Source of the DNA: an uncultured Faecalibacterium sp.
GTDB taxonomy: Bacteria > Bacillota > Clostridia > Oscillospirales > Ruminococcaceae
Assembly: GCA_934526125.1 (NCBI GenBank)
Contig: CAKSZU010000002.1
Coordinates: 1 to 50,593 of the forward strand
Length of the DNA: 50,593 bases
Reading direction: 5' to 3'
Of this stretch, positions 15,801-23,115 are shown in pieces. How positions within the stretch are numbered: the stretch's first letter is position 1; each line of letters starts with the position of its first letter. The translations under genes were made by a program, and so were the position numbers. The notes below the pieces were generated by a model that searched no databases, was not told where the DNA came from, and worked only from the letters and a program-made list of their open reading frames with translations.

Positions 15801-16475
15801 TCACTTCCATTTCTTTTCGAGGTATCCGGCCAGCAGGCTGATGGGCCAGCAGGCCAGGAAATAGAGAACGAATACCGTGAGGTAAATGCCGAACGCCGCG
15901 TTGGGGCTGGCGGTACGGTTGGCCTCGATGATCTGCTGGGCCACCTTCAGCACCTCCACCACACCGATCATCAGCACCAGACTGGTGGTCTTGATCATAC
16001 GGGTGATGAGGTTGATGGACAGCGGGATCAGCCGCCGCACGGTCTGGGGGATGATGATGTACCAGTAAGTCTGCGCCCGGCTCATGCCCAGCGCCTCGCT
16101 GCTCTCATACTGATGCTTCGGGATGGCGATCAAAGCACCTCGGACCAGGTCGCTCATCTCCGCTGTGCCCCAGAGTACAAAGACGATGATGGCGGCGGCC
16201 TCGCCGGACAGATCCCACCCGAAGGCGCGGGTCGTGCCGAAATACACGAGGAAGAGCAGCACCATCTGGGGCATGATCCGGATGAACTCCAGATAGATCC
16301 GGAGGATCGCTTTCACGACCCGGTTGTGCAGCGTCATCAGCACACCCAGCAGGATGCCCAGCGGAATGCTGATGAGGACGGCGGTGAGGCTGATCTTCAG
16401 CGCCACCCCGAGGCCCCCCAGTAGGCGGATCATATTCTTGCCCTTGAACAGGACGTCAAGACCCAAATCCGGCAT
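15801..16475 (-). CDS. Amino-acid ABC transporter permease (second)
   Basis: 224 aa, about five membrane helices, HisM/GlnP-type. The cytoplasmic EAA loop is visible (EALGMSRAQTYWYIIIPQTVRRLIP). It pairs with the permease of the preceding gene to form the membrane pore. The start overlaps that gene's end by 20 nt, and its stop lies beside the ATPase start. Confidence 0.94.
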   Translation of the reverse strand: MPDLGLDVLFKGKNMIRLLGGLGVALKISLTAVLISIPLGILLGVLMTLHNRVVKAILRIYLEFIRIMPQMVLLFLVYFGTTRAFGWDLSGEAAAIIVFVLWGTAEMSDLVRGALIAIPKHQYESSEALGMSRAQTYWYIIIPQTVRRLIPLSINLITRMIKTTSLVLMIGVVEVLKVAQQIIEANRTASPNAAFGIYLTVFVLYFLACWPISLLAGYLEKKWK

Positions 16476-17115
16476 AGCGAAGCCTCCTTTCCAGCCAGCT
16501 GCCCAGCAGGGACACCGGCAGCAGGATGATGAGGTAGAACACCACCAGCAGGAACAGGTTCTCGGCGGTCTTGGAGTACATGCCGATCAGGTCCTTGGCC
16601 GTGAACATCAGGTCCATCAGGCTGACGGCGCTGAATACGCTGGTCTCCTTGAGCAGAAAGATGACGTTGGCCACGAAGGCCGGCATGCTGGTGGACATGG
16701 CCTGGGGCAGGATCACATAGCGCATGGTCTGCAGCCGGGTCATGCCAAGGCTCAGGGCGCTTTCGGTCTGGATCGGCTCGATGCCCTCCAGCCCGCTGCG
16801 GAAAGCCTCCGCCATATAACTGCCGCCCAGGAACGCCAGACCGGCGATGCCGCAGATCTCGGCATTGGTCTTGATGCCAACCTTGGGCAAGCCATAATAA
16901 ATAAAGAAGAGCTGCACCAGCAGCGGGGTGTTCCGGCTGAGCTGGATGTAGATGCCTGCCAGCTGCCGCAGCAGCGGGACTTTTTCGTACTGGAGCACAG
17001 CGCAGACAAGGCCGATGAGGATCGCCCACAGGATGCCTGCCACGCCCAGCCGCAGGGTGAGCCACAGGGCTTTTTCGTAGTGCGGCAGATACTGCACGAT
17101 CACATTCCAATCCAT
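16456..17115 (-). CDS. Amino-acid ABC transporter permease (first)
   Basis: 219 aa, HisM/GlnP-type permease with about five helices. The EAA loop reads ALSLGMTRLQTMRYVILPQAM. It is the promoter-proximal gene of the operon, driven by a consensus promoter at 17170-17198. The N-terminus (MDWNVIVQYLPHYEKALWLT) is typical for the family. Confidence 0.94.
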   Translation of the reverse strand: MDWNVIVQYLPHYEKALWLTLRLGVAGILWAILIGLVCAVLQYEKVPLLRQLAGIYIQLSRNTPLLVQLFFIYYGLPKVGIKTNAEICGIAGLAFLGGSYMAEAFRSGLEGIEPIQTESALSLGMTRLQTMRYVILPQAMSTSMPAFVANVIFLLKETSVFSAVSLMDLMFTAKDLIGMYSKTAENLFLLVVFYLIILLPVSLLGSWLERRLRYAGFGS

Positions 17116-17169
17116 GGCTGCTCCCCCTCCTTTGTGGTCAGATTTCCGGAAGTCGTTTCCGTTGGGAGT

Positions 17170-17198
17170 ATGATATCCCCATTTCCCTAGAATGTCAA
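17170..17198 (-). promoter_or_regulatory. Promoter of the amino-acid ABC operon
   Basis: Minus-strand TTGACA (17193-17198), 17 nt, TATCAT (17170-17175). Confidence 0.75.
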
Positions 17199-17291
17199 TA
17201 GGTTTATAGGGGTTTTGGCAGGCGTTTTTTCACATTTTTGCCCAAAAGACCTGTCAACGCGGATTTTCCGCGCTGATTTTTCCACCGGAAA

Positions 17292-17327
17292 ACGCCGCCT
17301 CTTGCCTTTTTGCACAAGAGACGGCGT
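17292..17327 (-). terminator. Intrinsic terminator after the leucine-rich-repeat lipoprotein gene
   Basis: A 13-bp stem (17315-17327 with 17292-17304, one G-U pair on the minus strand) is followed by TTTT. A second small hairpin (GCGGA/TCCGC, about 17260-17272) lies further on. Confidence 0.75.
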
Positions 17328-17336
17328 CTGGTTCCG

Positions 17337-18182
17337 TCAGTTCTGCTGCCCTTCCCCGCCGGGGCCGGCCGCCTTCCACAGGGCATCGTTGCCCGGGGCG
17401 CTGTGATCTTTCAGCAGGGCCGTGTCCCCTTCGTACACGGCGGTTTCGAGCCGGTCGCAGAGGGCAAAGGCGTTTTCTTCGATCCGGAACACCTCCCGGC
17501 TCAGGAATACGTTCTGCAGGCTGCCGCAGGCGGAGAAGGCCCCCTCTTCCACAAGCGTCACGCCCCGGATCTCCGCCCGGGTCAGGGCCGGACAGTCGGC
17601 AAAGGCATACAGCCCCAGCCGGGTCAGCCCTTCCGGCAGGCTCACGGCGGCAAGCCCTGCCCCCTCAAAGGCATGGTTCCCGATCACCAGTGTCCGGCAG
17701 GCCGAGAAGTCCGCCGTTTTCAAAGCACTGCAGGCCCGGAAGGCTGCCGGCCCGATCTCCGTCACATCCGCCGGGAAGACCACCGCGGTGAGGGTCTCGT
17801 TTCCCGCAAAGCAGCTCGCCCCGATCTGATAGGACCCGCCGGTGGGCAGCTGCACCTGCGCACGGCCGCCGGGATCATAGCCCATCAGGATCAGGGTTCC
17901 ATTGGAGAGTTTCCACTCCGCCCGGCATCCCTCCGGCACCTTCATCCCTGCCCCGGGCTCCGGCTGCGGTTCCTCCCGCGATTCCACGGAAGAAGAAGCC
18001 GGTTCCGGTTCCGGGACAGCAGAAGAGGCGGGCGGCTCCGGCTCTGCTGGCTGCGAAATGGCCGGGGCCTCCCCGGAAGTCGGCGGCACAGTGGACGCCG
18101 GGCCCTCGGTGCCCCCGCAGGCAGACAAAAGCAGCACACTGCATAAGATCACTGCTGCGCCCGGTTTCCGCTTCCGTTTCAT
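17337..18182 (-). CDS. BspA-like leucine-rich-repeat lipoprotein
   Basis: 281 aa. A signal peptide ends in the lipobox LLSAC (Cys about 22), followed by a Pro/Ser/Glu-rich linker to about residue 85. The rest holds several BspA-type (LRR_5) repeats, for example IGPAAFRACSALKTADFSAC and LGLYAFADCPALTRAEI. Such repeats form surface-exposed solenoids, often for host or protein binding. It is anchored to the outer face of the membrane. It is followed by a terminator, and the S24 repressor gene lies upstream on the same strand. Ligand unknown. Confidence 0.85.
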   Translation of the reverse strand: MKRKRKPGAAVILCSVLLLSACGGTEGPASTVPPTSGEAPAISQPAEPEPPASSAVPEPEPASSSVESREEPQPEPGAGMKVPEGCRAEWKLSNGTLILMGYDPGGRAQVQLPTGGSYQIGASCFAGNETLTAVVFPADVTEIGPAAFRACSALKTADFSACRTLVIGNHAFEGAGLAAVSLPEGLTRLGLYAFADCPALTRAEIRGVTLVEEGAFSACGSLQNVFLSREVFRIEENAFALCDRLETAVYEGDTALLKDHSAPGNDALWKAAGPGGEGQQN

Positions 18183-18219
18183 CGAAGTGTCCTCCCTGCT
18201 GTCGTGTGGGGGGTCCTGC

Positions 18220-18867
18220 TTACCGGAACACCTTCCGGCATTCCACCACCAGACCGATGACCCGCACCTGCACCTGTTTCAGATTGTAGATCTGGGGCTG
18301 ATAGGCCGGGTCAAAGCTCCGGGGCGTCAGGATCACAAGGCTGCCTTCCTGCCGGAACTGCTTCACGGTGGCCTCGTCCCCGTTGACCATCACCACGGCC
18401 ATCTGGCCGTTCTCCACTTCCGGCTGCTCCCGCACAAGGATCTCGTCCCCGTTCATGATGCCCACAGCGTTCATGCTGTCGCCCCGGACCCGGAGCCAGA
18501 AATACTTCGCCCCGTCGTTCCGGGTGATGGGGATATAGCCCTCGATGTTCTCCTCGGCATACATGGGCAGACCGGCCCGCACCGTGCCCAGCAGGGGTGC
18601 CGCAAGGCCGGGGTCAAAGGGGATGGCCCCCGCCGGGAGCCGTTGTTCCTCTTTTTCCGGGCTCTCTGCCGGGGCGGTCTGCTCCAGCAGCTCCCCCACC
18701 GGCACCCCGAAATAGGCCGACACCCGGCTCAGGGTCTCGCCGGAAGGGGTCGCCCCGGTGGTTTTCCATTTCGTCACGGTGGAATTGCTCAGGCCCATCT
18801 CCTGCGCTGCCCGGCTGCGGCTGATCCCTTTGGCCTGGCACAAGGCGGTATAGCGGTCGTAAAACAC
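18220..18867 (-). CDS. S24-family self-cleaving repressor (phage CI/LexA-like)
   Basis: 215 aa. The N-terminal helix-turn-helix (about 16-36, SRSRAAQEMGLSNSTVTKW) joins a C-terminal S24 peptidase domain. The catalytic dyad is S131 (RGDSMN) and K169 (ATVKQF). The cleavage site is A98-G99 in LLGTVRAGLP, the LexA/CI pattern, so RecA-stimulated self-cleavage is expected. The start is GTG 18867 with AAGGAG 10 nt upstream. Two perfect palindromes at 18907-18920 and 18938-18951 in the divergent region are its likely operators, controlling itself and the collagen-like gene. Confidence 0.9.
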   Translation of the reverse strand: MFYDRYTALCQAKGISRSRAAQEMGLSNSTVTKWKTTGATPSGETLSRVSAYFGVPVGELLEQTAPAESPEKEEQRLPAGAIPFDPGLAAPLLGTVRAGLPMYAEENIEGYIPITRNDGAKYFWLRVRGDSMNAVGIMNGDEILVREQPEVENGQMAVVMVNGDEATVKQFRQEGSLVILTPRSFDPAYQPQIYNLKQVQVRVIGLVVECRKVFR

Positions 18868-18906
18868 GGTCGTTCAGCTCCTTTTCGGCAGGATTTTTCA
18901 GAAGTT

Positions 18907-18983
18907 CTGAATCAATTCAGATTTTTCTCTTGACTTTCTGAATCAATTCAGGTATCATAAGGGTGCAATCTGAATTTGGTTAG
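18907..18983 (+). promoter_or_regulatory. Operator array and promoter of the collagen-like gene
   Basis: CTGAATCAATTCAG occurs twice, at 18907-18920 and 18938-18951, 31 nt apart (about three turns). The second lies exactly in the spacer between TTGACT (18930-18935) and TATCAT (18953-18958), 17 nt apart, so bound repressor would block the polymerase. A third, decayed copy (18970-18983) sits just after the -10. Confidence 0.85.
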
Positions 18984-19078
18984 ATTTCTTACATTCTTTT
19001 TCCTGCATTTCTGTCACAATCTTACCTGAAACTCTAACCGAAGTCAAGTTGATCCATTGAACAAAGGAGTGAAAACCC

Positions 19079-20170
19079 ATGATCGAACGTCAGATCCGTC
19101 TTTTTTCCGGCGGCGGGGCCGCCCTTGCGGGCTATGATGGCCTGCTTCGCTTCGGGTACAGCCCCAACCGGGGCATCTACGCCCTGCGGGTCACGGCCGC
19201 CGACGCCTGGGAGGGGATGACCCTGCGGGCCTTCTGGCACCTGCCGGACGGCAGCTGTCCGCCCTCTTCCCTCGTGGAGGAGGGGCTGGTGGAAGTCCCG
19301 GCGCAGGTCACCGCCTCCCCCGGCGAGGGCTGCATCACCTTTGAGGGCAGCGACGGTCAGCGCACCCTGACCAGCGCCGACCTGCCCTACTGCGTAGCGG
19401 CAAACTCCGGCACCGAGGACGGCACCCTGCCCGAACCGGGCACCCCGGCCTGGCAGGCCCTTCTGGACCGGCTGCAGCAGGGGGTGCAGTCCGGGGAGTT
19501 CCGCGGCGAGACCGGCCCCCAGGGTGAGCCGGGCCCCCGGGGAGAAACCGGTCCGCAGGGGGACCCGGGGCCGCAGGGCTCCAAGGGCGACACCGGCCCC
19601 GCCGGTGCCAAAGGCGACGCCGGGCCGCAGGGCGAACCCGGGCCCCGGGGCCCCAAAGGCGACAAGGGAGACCCCGGCGAAAAGGGCGAGAAGGGAGACA
19701 AAGGCGACAAGGGCGCAGATGCCAAGACTTACACATGGGAACTGCTGGAGCAGCTTACCACGGCCGAGGACTGTACCCTCTTCGAGCGCACCGGTTACGA
19801 GCTGAAGGGCATCAAGGTGCTGCTCCGCACCGGTGCCCGGCAGAACAAGAGCGCCCTTGTCTGGACCTGCCAGCTGAGCAGCGGCACCCAGCTGACGGGG
19901 AACCTTTCCTGTGTGGCGTCCAGCTTGTCCACCAACCCACCGACGGTCACCTGTGCTCAGGTCCAGATCCTGCCCTGTTTCGGCCACTATCTGGCTCTTG
20001 CGGGAACCGCCGCCACGGGGCTTGCCCCGGCGCTGACCCTTCCGGCCAACCTCGGCGGGGCCGCCGTGAGTACCGACAGCCCCATTTCAAGCTTCACACT
20101 GACCGCCGGAAGCGGGTCTGTCCCGCTCCGTTCCGGGGCTTCTCTTGAGATCTGGGGCCTGCGCGGATAA
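19079..20170 (+). CDS. Collagen-like repeat protein with phage-fibre-like ends
   Basis: 363 aa in three parts. Residues 1-130 resemble the N-terminal domain of phage baseplate/tail-fibre (BppU-like) proteins. About residues 142-212 are uninterrupted Gly-X-Y triplets rich in GDKG, GEKG and GPQG, which should form a collagen triple helix. Residues 215-363 are a compact C-terminal domain ending in [10 protein letters not shown], as in fibre-tip domains. There is no signal peptide. GGAG precedes ATG 19079. The promoter carries operators for the divergent S24 repressor, so expression should rise after DNA damage. No other phage genes are nearby, so it may be a captured fibre gene. Confidence 0.85.
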   Translation: MIERQIRLFSGGGAALAGYDGLLRFGYSPNRGIYALRVTAADAWEGMTLRAFWHLPDGSCPPSSLVEEGLVEVPAQVTASPGEGCITFEGSDGQRTLTSADLPYCVAANSGTEDGTLPEPGTPAWQALLDRLQQGVQSGEFRGETGPQGEPGPRGETGPQGDPGPQGSKGDTGPAGAKGDAGPQGEPGPRGPKGDKGDPGEKGEKGDKGDKGADAKTYTWELLEQLTTAEDCTLFERTGYELKGIKVLLRTGARQNKSALVWTCQLSSGTQLTGNLSCVASSLSTNPPTVTCAQVQILPCFGHYLALAGTAATGLAPALTLPANLGGAAVSTDSPISSFTLTAGSGSVPLRSGASLEIWGLRG

Positions 20171-20216
20171 GGCAGTTTCAAAATCCGGATAATTTTGCAG
20201 CTGATTTACGAAATAT

Positions 20217-20257
20217 TGATTTCATGAATTGAAATCATTTCCTTTTTCTGTTATACT
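20217..20257 (+). promoter_or_regulatory. Promoter with inverted repeat ahead of the GGDEF-EAL gene
   Basis: TTGAAA (20229-20234), 17 nt, TATACT (20252-20257). A perfect 8-bp inverted repeat TGATTTCA-N5-TGAAATCA (20217-20237) covers the -35 and is a likely operator. Confidence 0.65.
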
Positions 20258-20284
20258 GACAAAAAGAGGAAGGGAGACGGGATT

Positions 20285-23050
20285 ATGACGGAGCATACAG
20301 GCTTTATCGACCGCATCCGGAGGGATCCCGCTCTGGCGCAGTTTTTCGAACACAGGGCTTATTTTTTAATGGAATACGACCCCGTGCGCGATGAACTGAC
20401 GGTCTACGACTGTCTTCAGCAGTCGCTGGAAGTCCTGCCGGGCTATCTGAGTGCAGCGCTCCCCGAGCGGACACAGATCTTTGCCGAGGACCGCTGGCAG
20501 ATGCATGCGCTGCTGACCGGCGAGCTGAACGGCCCGCTGGAACTCCGCTTTCAGGCCGCGGACGGGACGTTTCTCTACCGTGAACTGGACGCCCGCCCCC
20601 TGCAGGACCCGGAGCGCGGCACCCTGTATGTGGGCTACGCCAAGGACACCACCGCTCAGAACGAGCGGGTGCAGGAGCTGGTGGCGCAGGCGCATCACGA
20701 TTCGCTGACCCAGCTGTACAACAACCGCACCGGCAAGGAGATGATCAGCCGCTACCTGCAGGACAAGGGGCCTTACTCCGCCTGCGGGATGCTGGTCATC
20801 GATCTGGACTTTTTCAAGAACGTCAACGACCGCTACGGCCACCTGTTCGGTGACAAGGTCCTGCAGGAGTTCGCGCGGCTGCTGCGCACCCTGTTCCGCC
20901 CCTCCGACATTCTGGTGCGGGTCGGCGGCGACGAGTTCGTGGTGTTTCTAAAGGACATTCCCAACACCACCCTGCTCAAAAAGACCCGTCAGCTGTCCGA
21001 GTCGGTGCGGCGGATCACCTTCAAGGAAAACGACTACCAGATGACCTGCAGCATCGGTGCCTGCTTTTTGCCCGAGAACACGGCGGGCTACTCCTACGAC
21101 CAGCTGTTCGAGAACGCCGACTGGGCCCTGTATCAGGCCAAGAACAACGGCCGCAACCAGTATGTGTTCTGCGACAACCTGCGCCGCTACACCGAGACTG
21201 CGCCGGAGCAGCCGGAGGACCCGGGCATCGACGCCCGCTATCTGCGCAACGACCTGATCTCCACGGCCTTCGAGCTGTTTGAAAAGTACAACGACTTCGA
21301 GGCCGCCGTGGCGCTGTTCCTGAAGATCGTGGGCATCCGGCTGCAGCTGGACCGCATCACCATCGTGGACACCCGCATCAACGAGCGGACCATCTCCTCT
21401 CAGTTCCAGTGGACGTCTGCCCGCTGCAAACCGACGGAGGTCCGGGCGGAAAGCTTTTCCAAGGAGGATTTCCTGACCCTGTTCCAGAGCTACGATGAAT
21501 ACGGCACCGCCGTGCTGCAGGCCGACAATCTGGAGATGTTCTCGCCTGCGGGGCGGGCTCTGCTGGTGCGGGACGGCGCTAAGACGGTGGTTTACGCCGC
21601 CATGTACACCGAGGGCGAATATCAGGGTGCCGTGGCCTATGTGGTGTGCGGCAGCAAACGGTACTGGACCAGCCAGAGCCGCCGGGAACTGGGCGAGATC
21701 ACCAAGATCATCAACGCCTACCTGACCAAGCACCTGGCTGTGAACGATGTGAGCCGCGGCATGGCATCCGCGCCGGAGTTCGACCGGCTGACCGGCCTGC
21801 TGGCCTTCCCCCGCTTCAAGGAGGAGATCACCCACAAGCTGGTGGCGGGCCACGCCGAGGGCTACCAGATCTTCTACTGCGATTTCGAGAACTTCAAATA
21901 TTTCAACGAGAAATACGGCTACGCTGTGGGCGACCAGCTGCTGAAGGAGTTCAGCGACTTCCTCATCAGCGCAGCGCACCCCTGGGGCGAGTGTTATCTG
22001 TGCCGGGTGGTGGGCGACCAGTTCATCCTGTATCTGTCCTGCCGCTCCCCCGAGGGGCCCCTGCGCTACGCCGAGCGGCTCTGCCGCCAGTTCGAGGCAC
22101 AGCAGGTCCGGCATTATCCGGAAGTCCGGCTGCGGGTGCGGATGGGCGTCTACATCATCGAGCCCAGCTGCCTGAGCGCATCGGCGGCCATCGACAAGGC
22201 AAACTTTGCCCGCAAGCAGGTGCAGGGCGATGTTCCCTCCCCTGCCGTCCAGTATGACAAGCCGCTGGAGACCACCCAGACCCTGACCGGCGAGCTGCTG
22301 AACGGCCTGAACCGGGCCATGGAAAACGGCGAGTTCCGGCTGTATCTGCAGCCCAAATTCGACCTGAAGGATTTTTCCGTCATCGGTGCCGAGGCCCTGA
22401 CCCGCTGGGTGCGGCCGGACGGCACCATCATCTACCCCGACCAGTTCATCCCCATTCTGGAATCCATCGGCCGGATCGTGGATCTGGACCTGTACATGTT
22501 CGAGCAGGTGGCCGAGTTCCTCAACCGCAACGCGAAAGCCGGGCACCGGCTGCTGCCCATCGCCGTCAATGTCTCGGTGATGCTTGCGCGGGAGAAATCC
22601 CCCACCCTGGACTACTGCCAGATCCTGGAAAAATACAATGTCAGCGCCCGGATGCTGGAAGTGGAGCTGACCGAGACCGCCGTTGTCTCGGAGTACGACC
22701 GGGTGCGAAAGCTGCTGTCCTCTTTCCTGGACAACGGCATCCAGACCTCGCTGGACGATTTCGGGGCCGGTTACTCGGTGCTGAACAGCGTCATGGACAT
22801 TCCGGTGAACACCATCAAGCTGGACCGGCTGTTCCTGACCCGCTGCACCTCCAACGAGCGCGGTGCTTCCTTCCTGCGGGAGATCGTGAAGATGGTCAAG
22901 CATCTGGGCTACCGTGTGGTCTGCGAGGGCATCGAGACCGAAGAACAGGTCCGGCTGCTCCGCTCGCTGGACTGTGACGGAGCGCAGGGCTTCTGGTTCT
23001 CCAAGGCCATCCCCGCCGAGGAGTTCGAACAAAAATATCTCTGCAACTGA
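20285..23050 (+). CDS. Cyclic-di-GMP enzyme: sensor, GGDEF, degenerate GGDEF and EAL
   Basis: 921 aa, no membrane helix. A PAS-like sensor covers about 30-130. The first cyclase domain has an intact GGDEF at 214-218, with the product-inhibition site RPSD five residues before it. A GAF-like middle (about 330-490) is followed by a second cyclase domain whose signature is VGDQF (576-580), probably inactive. The EAL domain starts at 703 (EALTR) and keeps DDFGAGYS and EGIE, so it may hydrolyse c-di-GMP. Both making and breaking of c-di-GMP are possible. It has its own promoter and terminator and is not in an operon. Confidence 0.92.
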   Translation: MTEHTGFIDRIRRDPALAQFFEHRAYFLMEYDPVRDELTVYDCLQQSLEVLPGYLSAALPERTQIFAEDRWQMHALLTGELNGPLELRFQAADGTFLYRELDARPLQDPERGTLYVGYAKDTTAQNERVQELVAQAHHDSLTQLYNNRTGKEMISRYLQDKGPYSACGMLVIDLDFFKNVNDRYGHLFGDKVLQEFARLLRTLFRPSDILVRVGGDEFVVFLKDIPNTTLLKKTRQLSESVRRITFKENDYQMTCSIGACFLPENTAGYSYDQLFENADWALYQAKNNGRNQYVFCDNLRRYTETAPEQPEDPGIDARYLRNDLISTAFELFEKYNDFEAAVALFLKIVGIRLQLDRITIVDTRINERTISSQFQWTSARCKPTEVRAESFSKEDFLTLFQSYDEYGTAVLQADNLEMFSPAGRALLVRDGAKTVVYAAMYTEGEYQGAVAYVVCGSKRYWTSQSRRELGEITKIINAYLTKHLAVNDVSRGMASAPEFDRLTGLLAFPRFKEEITHKLVAGHAEGYQIFYCDFENFKYFNEKYGYAVGDQLLKEFSDFLISAAHPWGECYLCRVVGDQFILYLSCRSPEGPLRYAERLCRQFEAQQVRHYPEVRLRVRMGVYIIEPSCLSASAAIDKANFARKQVQGDVPSPAVQYDKPLETTQTLTGELLNGLNRAMENGEFRLYLQPKFDLKDFSVIGAEALTRWVRPDGTIIYPDQFIPILESIGRIVDLDLYMFEQVAEFLNRNAKAGHRLLPIAVNVSVMLAREKSPTLDYCQILEKYNVSARMLEVELTETAVVSEYDRVRKLLSSFLDNGIQTSLDDFGAGYSVLNSVMDIPVNTIKLDRLFLTRCTSNERGASFLREIVKMVKHLGYRVVCEGIETEEQVRLLRSLDCDGAQGFWFSKAIPAEEFEQKYLCN

Positions 23051-23051
23051 A

Positions 23052-23107
23052 CACTGCCCCTCTTCCCGGAGCGCATCCCGCGCGGCGGAAGAGGGGCAGT
23101 GCTGTTT
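23052..23107 (+). terminator. Intrinsic terminator after the GGDEF-EAL gene
   Basis: A 15-bp stem (23052-23066 with 23087-23101) followed by CTG and six T residues. Confidence 0.88.
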
Positions 23108-23115
23108 TTTGTCTT

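Noticed and set aside
19500..19720. GC-rich repeats as a CRISPR or tandem DNA repeat
   Set aside because: They encode Gly-X-Y triplets in frame; no spacer-repeat structure.
18220..20170. Prophage
   Set aside because: Only a repressor and a fibre-like gene; no integrase, capsid, terminase, lysis genes or att sites.
20948..23032. 694-residue minus-strand frame opposite the GGDEF-EAL gene
   Set aside because: Low-complexity His/Gln/Gly/Val-rich product, no start signals, opposite a well-supported gene.
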